From positions 1 through 32,844 of the forward strand of contig JBNKLQ010000032.1 of NCBI GenBank assembly GCA_050292445.1: 32,844 nucleotides of DNA, given 5' to 3'. A program made the position numbers and the translations under genes. The DNA is from Leptofilum sp050292445 (GTDB lineage Bacteria > Chloroflexota > Anaerolineae > Promineifilales > Promineifilaceae). The notes below the pieces were generated by a model. The model was not told the DNA's origin and did no database searches. It was given only the letters and a program-made list of their open reading frames with translations. Below are positions 8,031-15,829 of this stretch, in pieces; position 1 is the stretch's first letter, and each line of letters begins with the position of its first letter.

Positions 8031-9098
8031 ATGTCTCATCTACTTATTGATTTGAATGACGTAACGATACGGCCGTTTCGCCCTGAGGATGCGGCTGACC
8101 AATACGGTATCGTGTCACACCCCAGCGTCGCTGTATTGCTGCAGCAAGTGCCCAGCATGGAGTTGGTAGAAACAGAACAGTGGGCCGAAAAAGAACAAAA
8201 CGGGCGGCATCGGCTGGCAGCAGATTGGAACGGCCGTGTGATTGGGGCCATCAACATCACCCAATATATGCGCCCTCGCCTCATGCATGGGGGCAGATTA
8301 GGCATGATGGTGCACCCCAATGCCTGGGGCCAGGGTGTGGGCAGCAGGTTGATGGAAGCCGCTTTGAACATAGCTGACAACTGGCTCAACTTGAGTCGGG
8401 TTGAACTGGAAGTGTACACCCACAACGAGTCCGCCATTCATCTCTACGAAAAGTTTGGCTTTGAACGGGAAGGGATGCGTCAAAAAGTGATATTCGGTAA
8501 CGGCCGTTTTCTGGATGATTATGTGATGGCCCGGCTGCACGGCCGTTTTCCTGGCCCCGACCAGCCAGCCCCAGCGCCTAAACCGCCGCCTTTGGCCGAT
8601 TTTTCTCCAGAAGACGTCATGGTTCGCCCCATGCGCCAGGCAGACACAGAGGATATGTATGAGCTGTTTCGGCATCCGTTGGTGGCACGCACCACGTTGC
8701 AATTGCCCAGCCAGGAAATAAACGCAACCAAGAGGCGTGTGGAAGCCCAGATCAAAGGTGGGCATCGCCTGGTGGCTGAGGTGGAGGGCAAAGTGGTGGG
8801 CAACATCTCCATGTTTCAATCAGACAACCCACGCAGCCAACACAAGGCCAGCATGGGCATGATGGTGCATCCCGCCTACTGGGGCAAAGGCATTGGCAGC
8901 CAGCTCATGGCCGCCATCATTGATCTGGCCGACAACTGGCTCAACGTGCAGCGTCTGGAGCTGGAAGTGAATACAGATAATCCCGCTGCGGTCCGCCTCT
9001 ACCACAAATTTGGCTTTGAAATCGAGGGGACCAAGCGGTGGCACGCTTTTGGCGACGGCCGTTTAGCGGACAGTCATTTTATGGCACGGATTCGGTAG
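8031..9098 (+). CDS. Tandem GNAT-family N-acetyltransferase (two fused domains), 355 aa
   Basis: Two complete GNAT domains occupy about residues 8-170 and 195-355, joined by a proline-rich linker. Each has the acetyl-CoA-binding motif A (GMMVHPNAWGQGVGSRLM and GMMVHPAYWGKGIGSQLM), the VELEVYTHNESAIHLYEKFGF / LELEVNTDNPAAVRLYHKFGF beta4-beta5 region and a similar C-terminus, so this is an internal duplication. The closest pattern is RimJ/YjcK-type acetyltransferases acting on amino groups. A GGGGG purine run precedes the ATG. The gene holds five ACGGCCGT palindromes, the highest density in the window, with one at the equivalent position of each repeat. The substrate is unknown. Confidence 0.92.
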   Translation: MSHLLIDLNDVTIRPFRPEDAADQYGIVSHPSVAVLLQQVPSMELVETEQWAEKEQNGRHRLAADWNGRVIGAINITQYMRPRLMHGGRLGMMVHPNAWGQGVGSRLMEAALNIADNWLNLSRVELEVYTHNESAIHLYEKFGFEREGMRQKVIFGNGRFLDDYVMARLHGRFPGPDQPAPAPKPPPLADFSPEDVMVRPMRQADTEDMYELFRHPLVARTTLQLPSQEINATKRRVEAQIKGGHRLVAEVEGKVVGNISMFQSDNPRSQHKASMGMMVHPAYWGKGIGSQLMAAIIDLADNWLNVQRLELEVNTDNPAAVRLYHKFGFEIEGTKRWHAFGDGRLADSHFMARIR

Positions 9099-9160
9099 TC
9101 AGTAATCAGTGAACCAGTATTCAGTGAGTCAGTTGCTAATCATTGAATACTGACCTATTG
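9095..9160. repeat. CAGT-rich degenerate spacer with inverted repeat
   Basis: Between the GNAT gene and the small membrane gene, repeated TCAGT/CAGTG words form a degenerate array. It includes a perfect inverted pair CAGTATTCA (9115-9123) / TGAATACTG (9144-9152). It may serve as a weak terminator for the two convergent genes. Confidence 0.55.
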
Positions 9161-9168
9161 AACATTGG

Positions 9169-9435
9169 TTACAGGATGAGGCCAATTCCCAAGAGCAAAT
9201 TAAAGGCCAGAGCTGAAAGCACCATCTGCTTAAGGAGGGGGTTGAGGGCTAGTGGGGACTGTGTGTTTTGTACGGCCGTTCCGTTACGCACCAGCAGCGG
9301 CACCGCCAACAGATATAAAAAAGCCCAGTAGCTGGTGAAAGTGAGCAAAATGTAGAGGGTGGCCAGGAATACGGCCGTTCCCAACAAACTCCCCAACGAC
9401 CAGCGCCAATATCTATGAATCATACAATTGTTCAC
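9169..9435 (-). CDS. Small membrane protein of unknown function, 88 aa
   Basis: Three hydrophobic segments, WSLGSLLGTAVFLATLYIL, a central SYWAFLYLLAVPLLV and a C-terminal LALNPLLKQMVLSALAFNLLLGIGL, support a real membrane protein. The start could be the first ATG or the ATG four codons later (MIHRYW). No family is recognised. It lies in the same direction downstream of the GH3 gene with a 123-base gap. Two ACGGCCGT palindromes fall inside it, at 9272 and 9371. Confidence 0.6.
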   Translation of the reverse strand: MNNCMIHRYWRWSLGSLLGTAVFLATLYILLTFTSYWAFLYLLAVPLLVRNGTAVQNTQSPLALNPLLKQMVLSALAFNLLLGIGLIL

Positions 9436-9558
9436 CTATCAGATTAACATAATGTTCTTGATTGCCCGATTGTAACCGCAGCTTCTACCGCACAATGATA
9501 GCGGAATAAGAAACTATGGCTACTGTACTTGAGCGAACTGAGCAAAATGAGGGAGGTG

Positions 9559-12033
9559 CTACGTGGCTACTGTGGACAATTGTCGTGGGTCAGGATCGAT
9601 GGTTGGAGATTCGCTTGTTTTATCAACCCAGCTAAACGGCTGGCTTAACCGAATATCACGGGAGGAACTGCCTACCAGCAAGGTAAACGCACCTGGCTCC
9701 GTTATCCATGCTGCCTGCGACGGATCGTAATAGGCTAATGATTGTTGGTTGAGCATCAGTGTGACGGTTTGCGTCTCACCCGGTTTTAGCGCGACTTTGG
9801 CAAAGGCTTTGAGTTCTTGCAACGGCCGTACCAGCCGCGACTCCTCATCCCGCACATACACCTGTACCACTTCCTGCCCGGCCACGGCACCTGTGTTGGT
9901 CACGTCTACTTGAACCGCAATCTCATCCCCAGGACCGAACGCTGAGCTGTTCAGTCGCAAATTGTCATAGGCAAACGTGGTGTAAGACAGCCCATGCCCA
10001 AAGGGAAACAGGGGGGCGATTTCTTTTTTATCGTAGTAGCGGTAGCCCACAAAAATGCCCTCACCATAAAATACTTGTCCGTTTTCGCCAGGATAGTTGA
10101 CATAGGCCGGATTGTCTTGCAGCCGCTGGGGAAACGTGGTGGGCAGCTTGGCCGATGGGTTCACGTCGCCAAACAGCACGTCAGCCAGGGCATGGCCAGC
10201 ATCCTGGCCACCGTACCATTGCTGTAAAACAGCCGGAACCGCGTCTATCCAGGGCATTTCCACGGGCGATCCCACGTTTAGCACCACGACGGTGTTGGGG
10301 TTGGCTGCGGCCACGCGGGCAATCAGTTCATCTTGCTGTCCGGCCAGCTTCATATCTATCCGGTCAAACCCTTCACTTTCCCATTCGCGGGTTAGACCAG
10401 CAACCACGACGGCCACATCCGCTTGTGCTGCCAAATCGACAGCAGCCTGGATGGGGTCAGCTGGAACGGGGGGCACACAGCCCAGACGCAGCGTGCGCCA
10501 GCGGCTGCCCGGGTCGGTCACGTATTCGACAAGTAAGGAAACTGATTTGTTGGCTTGCAGGGGGATGGTTACGGCCGTTTCCTGATCCGGTTCACCTGCC
10601 CATTGGTCAATCACCATATTTCCATCCAGGAACAACCGCGCCTGGCCAATGCTCCGCAAATGAAGCTTGTAGTCGCCGCTTTCTGGCACCGTTAGCAGGC
10701 CATGCAGCCGCAGCGAGAAGTGGCGCGGGTCCACAAAGGGATTCACGGTGCCAAACCAGGATAGTTCGCTTTTGTTGGCAATGCCCGTGTGGGCCGGGTC
10801 ACCAGACAAATCTAAATTGTGATAATAATCAAGCGTCAGGCCGGGCTGTCCCTCGGCTGTGGCACACCAATCGAAGGGGACCAACTGCGGCATCCGATGG
10901 ATCAAGGTTCCTACTTCATAATCAACCGCTACGCCGTCTCCCACGCGCTGGTGGATACCGGTCAGTGGCGATACGGCCCGGTGCGGATTCACCTGTGAGC
11001 TGCCGCCGCCCATAATTTGTACCCAATGGGCATTCTCGCCAATCACAGCAATGGTTTGCGGTTTGTCCGGGTTGAGGGGCAGCAAGCTGTCCTCGTTTTT
11101 GAGCAAGACAATAGCCTCAGACGCCACTTTGCGCGGCAATTCATCGTTGCTGGGAATGGGGTCGTTGTTGGCCGTTACGCGCTCGATCAGGCGCAGCAGG
11201 CGGCGAATTTTGTCGTCCAGCACCGCTTCATCGAGGTCGCCGTTGGATACGGCCGTTACAATTTTTTCCGGGTTCATCCAGCGTGCCGGGCCGGGCATCT
11301 CCAAATCAAGCGCCCCAGCGGGCACGTTGTCGCTGTAGGTGCCATACCAATCGGACATGACCAAGCCGTCATAGCCCCATGTATCTTTTAGCAGGTCGCG
11401 CAGCAGGGGGCCATTTTCGCTGGCGTAGGTGCCGTTAATGCGGTTGTAGGAACTCATCATCGTCCATGGATTGGCGTTTTCCAGGGCAATGCGGAACGGT
11501 TCTAAATAGATTTCATGCAACGGCCGTTCGGCTACTTCTGAACTAATCGAAAAACGTTCAAACTCCTGGTCATTGGCCACAAAATGTTTGATGCAGGCCG
11601 CCACCCCTTGTTTTTGCAGGCCGTTGATGTAGGCTGAGGCGATGGTTCCGTTGAGGTAAGGGTCTTCAGCAAAACATTCAAAATTGCGTCCGGCAATGGG
11701 GGTGCGGTGAATGTTGACGGTGGGTGCCAGCAGCACATGCGCCCCTTTGGCTCGCACTTCAGCCGCCAGTGCTGTTCCCACCTGCTCAATGAGGTCTGGA
11801 TTCCAGGTTGCGCCCATAGCCACGCCTATTGGGAAACAGACGGATGTTTTGCCTAGATTGTCATCCATACCGCGCACGCCGTTGGGACCGTCGCTGACCT
11901 GAATCGAGGGGATGCCCAATCGTTCAACCGGCATGGTGCGCCACATATCGGCCCCGGCCAGCATGGCCGCTTTTTCAGCCAGGGTAAGTTCGTTGATTAA
12001 GTTGTCGATAGGTTTGTCCATCTCTTCTCTCAT
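9559..12033 (-). CDS. GH3 beta-glucosidase with inserted PA14 domain, 824 aa
   Basis: This glycoside hydrolase family 3 enzyme should release glucose from the non-reducing end of beta-glucosides. The N-terminal barrel carries KHFVANDQE at 149-157 and the nucleophile Asp228 in GLVMSDWYGTYS. The second domain begins near residue 310 (ASEAIVLLKNE) and is interrupted at about 410-540 by a PA14 sugar-binding domain (SLRLHGLLTVPESGDYKLHL), then resumes and ends with a fibronectin-III-like domain (GAVAGQEVVQVYVRD). This is the beta-glucosidase B-type architecture. There is no signal peptide, so it is probably cytoplasmic and acts on imported oligosaccharides. The first ATG (12033) and the ATG four codons later (12021) are both possible; the latter has a purine-rich GAGAAG before it. 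Confidence 0.95.
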   Translation of the reverse strand: MREEMDKPIDNLINELTLAEKAAMLAGADMWRTMPVERLGIPSIQVSDGPNGVRGMDDNLGKTSVCFPIGVAMGATWNPDLIEQVGTALAAEVRAKGAHVLLAPTVNIHRTPIAGRNFECFAEDPYLNGTIASAYINGLQKQGVAACIKHFVANDQEFERFSISSEVAERPLHEIYLEPFRIALENANPWTMMSSYNRINGTYASENGPLLRDLLKDTWGYDGLVMSDWYGTYSDNVPAGALDLEMPGPARWMNPEKIVTAVSNGDLDEAVLDDKIRRLLRLIERVTANNDPIPSNDELPRKVASEAIVLLKNEDSLLPLNPDKPQTIAVIGENAHWVQIMGGGSSQVNPHRAVSPLTGIHQRVGDGVAVDYEVGTLIHRMPQLVPFDWCATAEGQPGLTLDYYHNLDLSGDPAHTGIANKSELSWFGTVNPFVDPRHFSLRLHGLLTVPESGDYKLHLRSIGQARLFLDGNMVIDQWAGEPDQETAVTIPLQANKSVSLLVEYVTDPGSRWRTLRLGCVPPVPADPIQAAVDLAAQADVAVVVAGLTREWESEGFDRIDMKLAGQQDELIARVAAANPNTVVVLNVGSPVEMPWIDAVPAVLQQWYGGQDAGHALADVLFGDVNPSAKLPTTFPQRLQDNPAYVNYPGENGQVFYGEGIFVGYRYYDKKEIAPLFPFGHGLSYTTFAYDNLRLNSSAFGPGDEIAVQVDVTNTGAVAGQEVVQVYVRDEESRLVRPLQELKAFAKVALKPGETQTVTLMLNQQSLAYYDPSQAAWITEPGAFTLLVGSSSRDIRLSQPFSWVDKTSESPTIDPDPRQLSTVAT

Positions 12034-12099
12034 TCAGGTGATTTTGGTAATTTGATAATTGTTAAAAATGATTCAGTAACCTCAACGAAAAGCCCAAGA

Positions 12100-12224
12100 T
12101 TGTCATTTCGAGCCGCTTTTGGCGAGAAATCCCTTTGAAGATAGCAAAGCACAAACCCGGCCAAGCTTAGAGAGATTTCTCCCGCAGCCTGTCCTGAATG
12201 AAATTGAAGGAGTCGAAATGACAA
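12100..12224 (+). repeat. MITE/REP-like inverted-repeat element, 125 bp
   Basis: The ends are a perfect 12-bp inverted repeat, TTGTCATTTCGA at 12100-12111 and TCGAAATGACAA at 12213-12224. Inside lies a second perfect pair, GAGAAATC at 12124-12131 and GATTTCTC at 12174-12181. The same TGTCATTTCGA...GAGAAATC layout is seen as a dispersed non-coding repeat in several bacterial phyla (recalled, not searched). It sits between the GH3 and phosphorylase genes and as RNA would form a long two-part hairpin. No coding potential. Confidence 0.75.
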
Positions 12225-12266
12225 GCATGGGTAACGTGCTCCGCAAGCGTTGCCCCTATTTGTAAC

Positions 12267-15200
12267 CTATTTCACTGTAACCTGCACGAAGTTAATTTGC
12301 CCGGTACGGCCAAGAATTTGTTGAGTGGTAACGGCATCCAGGTGGCAGCCGGACATGTGGGTAACACGGCCGTTCTCCATCACCACCTCTATCTCTTCTT
12401 CCTCGCCCTGCACGTACACAATCGGCGTTTGGCAATACGTAAAGGCCAGCGAACCGGCTGGCAGCGGGAGAACCTGATTTTTCCCCATCACGTCCACGTA
12501 GGCAAAGCTGCCCGGTGCTGTCAAAAATTCGTCGTCGTGCAGCAGCGTCGGGGCAAAATACAGTTGACCAGCTGACAAGGATACCCCCAATTCGCCCCAA
12601 CGCGTCAGGATTTCTTCTTTCACCTGGCCTGTCATGCCTGGCTGGCGCGCCCCATTGCCCCAAGGGGTGTGTGAGTAGGGATCGGTGGGGAAAGCGCCGT
12701 ATACCTCTGGCGTTTTGTTAAAGCTCAGTCCGGCGCGGATGTCGTCATAAGCGTTGGCCAGGGCATTGATGACGGCCGTATCTGCCCCACAATCCACTGC
12801 CTGCAATGTGCATTCCTGCACGGCCAACAGTAGTTTAGACACCATGTGCCAGTAGATGCTGCCCAGCCCTTCGTAAGCAAAAAAGGTGCCAGAACGGCCC
12901 GTGAAAGCCCCATGGTTGAACGTTTCCTCGAACAGGTTAAGGATGAAGCCACGCTCGACGGTGACCAGTTCGGCGAAGGCAGGTTCTTGGGCCAAACTGT
13001 CCAGCACCCGATTGGCGTCGTTGGCATTGCGGAAACGGCCGTTGAAGTGCAGCACACCATCACTATCCTGGGATAGCAAACGGCCGTCGTTTGCCGCAAC
13101 CAACGCTTTTACTAATTTTGAACCAGCCACCTGCTCTGCCAAAACATTGTTCTTGTGCAGGAAGCCAGGCAGTTGTCGATTGGGGTAAAGCATGTATGAA
13201 TGCTGGTCGGCGCGATACAGATCGCTTTGCCGCAAGCTTTGCAGCGTTGCCAGCGCCTCTTCTGGGGTTAGCATCCCCGATGACAGCAGCGCCACCTGCC
13301 CTTCCAGCATGAGATAAAGCTGCTTGATGGCTGCCCCGTTTTTGTCTAATCGCAAAATATTGTAAGTGTGCGTCAAGCTATCTGGCCGCTGGTTGGCGCG
13401 CAGCGTTTCCTCGATGTAGGTTTGGGCCAGTGCTAAAAATTCGCGCAACGTCGCGCAATCAACTTCAGACTTTGTAAGTGGCAGGCCGTTCTGGTAGATG
13501 GTTTGCCGGTATGCTGTGGCGGCCGTGCCCAATTCATCCATGATGGCTCGCCGAGCTGTGTCGCTGAAGCCGGATGCCAGATGGGGCTGATAGTTGGTGA
13601 AGATGGTTTGAACGGCCGTAAATAGCTCGCCAACGGCTGTATTTACCACAAACTCGTCGCCATCAAAACCAGCTAATTGGGTGCGCCAAAAGGCAATGAA
13701 GCGGCGCAGGTACGCAGCCGTCACCACAGATAGCCCTTTGCCCACCAGCGCGTTGTTGGCGTCGTTCCATTCTGGGCGCTGCGTGTTCATCCAGATGCCG
13801 CCCTCTGGCACCAGGTTGGTGAGCTTGACCAGCAGCAGAACCAGCAGCTTTTCGGTCATCGTAACATGGATGACCTGGTTGTTTTTGTTAAGGTGTAAAC
13901 GGCCGTCGGTGCCTATTTGGGTAACGGCCGTTTCCGTTTCACGCTCACTGTCCCAATCAAACAGAATCGTGTTATACCAATCGGCCAGCATCTCTGGATA
14001 CGGCTTCAGGCGGTAAGGTACGTTGGCGTAGGCAAAAACAGGCTGGTGCCACAGTCGGGCTAACGCGCCGGGCTGTGTTTGCTCCACAGTTTCCAGCAAC
14101 TTTTGCAGGTAAATGATTTGATGGTCGTGCCAGTAGCCGATGTTGGCCCAAGGATTGTTTGGCTCCGGTACTTCCCACTCAAGACCATCCCGCGTCACGC
14201 GGTACGGATTGTAGCCATCGGCTGTGGTGGCGTTAAGGAATTTGGCCACCATCCCAACGGCGTAATCGGGGAAAGCGTAGGCCAACGGTTCCCAGTTCTG
14301 GAAAATATCACGCCAGTTGCCCTGGTAATCCAGGCGGGGTGACCCATCGGAGTGCTTCACGTTAATCGAGAACTGGTTCCAGGGGTGGCTGGGATCACCG
14401 TGTCGCCGGCTGAAAGTTAGCGGCAAATATTCGTAACAAAGACGGGCCAAATTGGGATCATCTACTTTGGCGGCTCTGGCGTACAGGTCGCGGATGTTCA
14501 TTTTGGCGGGGAGTTCAGCAAACCAGTCAGCATGTGTCTGGTAAACGGCGCGGTTACGCACCTGCACAAAGTCCAGAAAATCATGCTTTTCCAAGCTGGG
14601 GCCATTGGCAAAAATGCCGCCGCGCATGATGTTGAAAAGCACATTGGCAAAGTGGTGGGCCGATGTATTTTGCTCAGCTGACAGCTGCAATCCATCGGCA
14701 GCGGCTACGTAGCGCACCAAATCGGCCGTGCCTTGGGCAATGTCGGCTTCCAATGCTTGCACAACGGCCGTTCTATCCTGCTGCAAAAGGTGAATGAGCC
14801 GCGTCATAGCTGCGCGGTCCTGGTTTACGTCTGCCACAAGGTACCAGCGCTTTTGCTGCCCTGGCAGCAGCTCGAATGAACTGTTCACAAGGTAAGCACC
14901 TGGCTGGCCACAGATGTCGTGTTCGGGGATGAGGGAACGGCCGTAGCGAAACCCATCCATCTGATTGGTGCTCAGTAAATGTGTAGGTTTGTTTAACCCC
15001 ACCTGCCAGGCGACCGTTGCCAACAGTGACTCACTCGGCTCCGCTCTGTCAGTGAGCGTGGCGCTGAGGGCAAAGATGCCCAGCCCGGTTTCTGGCTCCA
15101 ATTCGTTACGCTTGTAGGCGTGCAGTAGGCTGCTCATTGTCCCTTGCAGGGCTGTGGTGGCTCCGTATGGTAGCAAATTTTGCAGGCCATCAAGCAGTTC

Positions 15201-15737
15201 GATCTGGCAATCGTCGCCGCCATCATTTTGCAGCCAGATGGTGCGAATAAAGCCAAAGCGGTCGCTTGTGCGCCATGCCGTGCGTAACGTTAGCCCCAAA
15301 TCATGATTGGCCTCTTCAAAAATGAGCTTGTTGCCGTAGATGTTTTTATACAAATGGCGGTCGCAACGGTACAGGCCAGCGTAGCGGTTGGAGAATGGCT
15401 CCCAAAGGTGGGATCGGCCGTTTCGCGTTACCCGCACCATTGTTTTGCCGCCTGTCAGTTCATTGTGCGCTGCAAGCTTATCTTCTGTTTCATAGGGGAA
15501 AAGCGCCGATTCGGCATTCTGGCGTCCAGCTGTGAGGCCGCCCGTGCTGGCGATAAAAAGCCAGTGGTCGGTGCTGCTCACTAGGCTCATGAAAAACGGC
15601 GGCATCTGGTCATAATGGGCAATGTGGTAATATGTCTCGCCTTCAAGCTGGACAAAGCTGCCAGTTGCCGCCTGCGTGTTGTCCTGGAGGGAGCTGTCCC
15701 CAACCAGGATTTCTGCGTTCTCTTTCCTCATCCTCAT
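12267..15737 (-). CDS. Glycoside phosphorylase, GH161-like (probable beta-1,3-glucan phosphorylase), 1156 aa
   Basis: This large cytoplasmic enzyme belongs to the cellobiose-phosphorylase superfamily (GH94/GH149/GH161). It would cleave a beta-glucan with phosphate to give glucose 1-phosphate. The general-acid aspartate is expected in PEWNDANNALVGKG near residue 659. The N-terminal HYDQMPPFFMSLVSSTDHW and TGGLTAGRQN segments and the length over 1100 residues fit GH161/GH149 much better than GH94 cellobiose phosphorylases of about 800 residues. Assignment to GH161 is from memory of its sequence style and from the neighbouring GH16 gene. There is no signal peptide. The upstream TTG (15740), ATG (15737) and ATG (15731) are all in frame; 15737 is chosen because AGGA precedes it. 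Confidence 0.8.
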   Translation of the reverse strand: MRMRKENAEILVGDSSLQDNTQAATGSFVQLEGETYYHIAHYDQMPPFFMSLVSSTDHWLFIASTGGLTAGRQNAESALFPYETEDKLAAHNELTGGKTMVRVTRNGRSHLWEPFSNRYAGLYRCDRHLYKNIYGNKLIFEEANHDLGLTLRTAWRTSDRFGFIRTIWLQNDGGDDCQIELLDGLQNLLPYGATTALQGTMSSLLHAYKRNELEPETGLGIFALSATLTDRAEPSESLLATVAWQVGLNKPTHLLSTNQMDGFRYGRSLIPEHDICGQPGAYLVNSSFELLPGQQKRWYLVADVNQDRAAMTRLIHLLQQDRTAVVQALEADIAQGTADLVRYVAAADGLQLSAEQNTSAHHFANVLFNIMRGGIFANGPSLEKHDFLDFVQVRNRAVYQTHADWFAELPAKMNIRDLYARAAKVDDPNLARLCYEYLPLTFSRRHGDPSHPWNQFSINVKHSDGSPRLDYQGNWRDIFQNWEPLAYAFPDYAVGMVAKFLNATTADGYNPYRVTRDGLEWEVPEPNNPWANIGYWHDHQIIYLQKLLETVEQTQPGALARLWHQPVFAYANVPYRLKPYPEMLADWYNTILFDWDSERETETAVTQIGTDGRLHLNKNNQVIHVTMTEKLLVLLLVKLTNLVPEGGIWMNTQRPEWNDANNALVGKGLSVVTAAYLRRFIAFWRTQLAGFDGDEFVVNTAVGELFTAVQTIFTNYQPHLASGFSDTARRAIMDELGTAATAYRQTIYQNGLPLTKSEVDCATLREFLALAQTYIEETLRANQRPDSLTHTYNILRLDKNGAAIKQLYLMLEGQVALLSSGMLTPEEALATLQSLRQSDLYRADQHSYMLYPNRQLPGFLHKNNVLAEQVAGSKLVKALVAANDGRLLSQDSDGVLHFNGRFRNANDANRVLDSLAQEPAFAELVTVERGFILNLFEETFNHGAFTGRSGTFFAYEGLGSIYWHMVSKLLLAVQECTLQAVDCGADTAVINALANAYDDIRAGLSFNKTPEVYGAFPTDPYSHTPWGNGARQPGMTGQVKEEILTRWGELGVSLSAGQLYFAPTLLHDDEFLTAPGSFAYVDVMGKNQVLPLPAGSLAFTYCQTPIVYVQGEEEEIEVVMENGRVTHMSGCHLDAVTTQQILGRTGQINFVQVTVK

Positions 15738-15757
15738 CAAGTCCTGGCTCCAAAACT

Positions 15758-15814
15758 ATTTCCCCGGAAACTCCTGAAAGGGTGGAGGCTCTTCAAGGCA
15801 GTTTCCGGGGAAAT
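15758..15814 (-). terminator. Strong intercistronic hairpin between the GH16 and phosphorylase genes
   Basis: A perfect 15-bp inverted repeat, ATTTCCCCGGAAACT (15758-15772) and AGTTTCCGGGGAAAT (15800-15814), has a 27-base loop. In the direction of transcription it follows the GH16 stop by about 16 bases and ends about 20 bases before the phosphorylase start. The run after the stem (AGTTTT) is only weakly T-rich. It may act as a partial terminator or an mRNA stabiliser that makes expression of the two genes unequal. Confidence 0.6.
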
Positions 15815-15829
15815 GTGATTACTGGTTAC

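Noticed and set aside
10155..11015. 286-codon plus-strand reading frame
   Set aside because: It is antisense to the well-supported GH3 gene, and its Arg/Pro/Gly-rich translation is typical of the complement of a GC-rich coding sequence.
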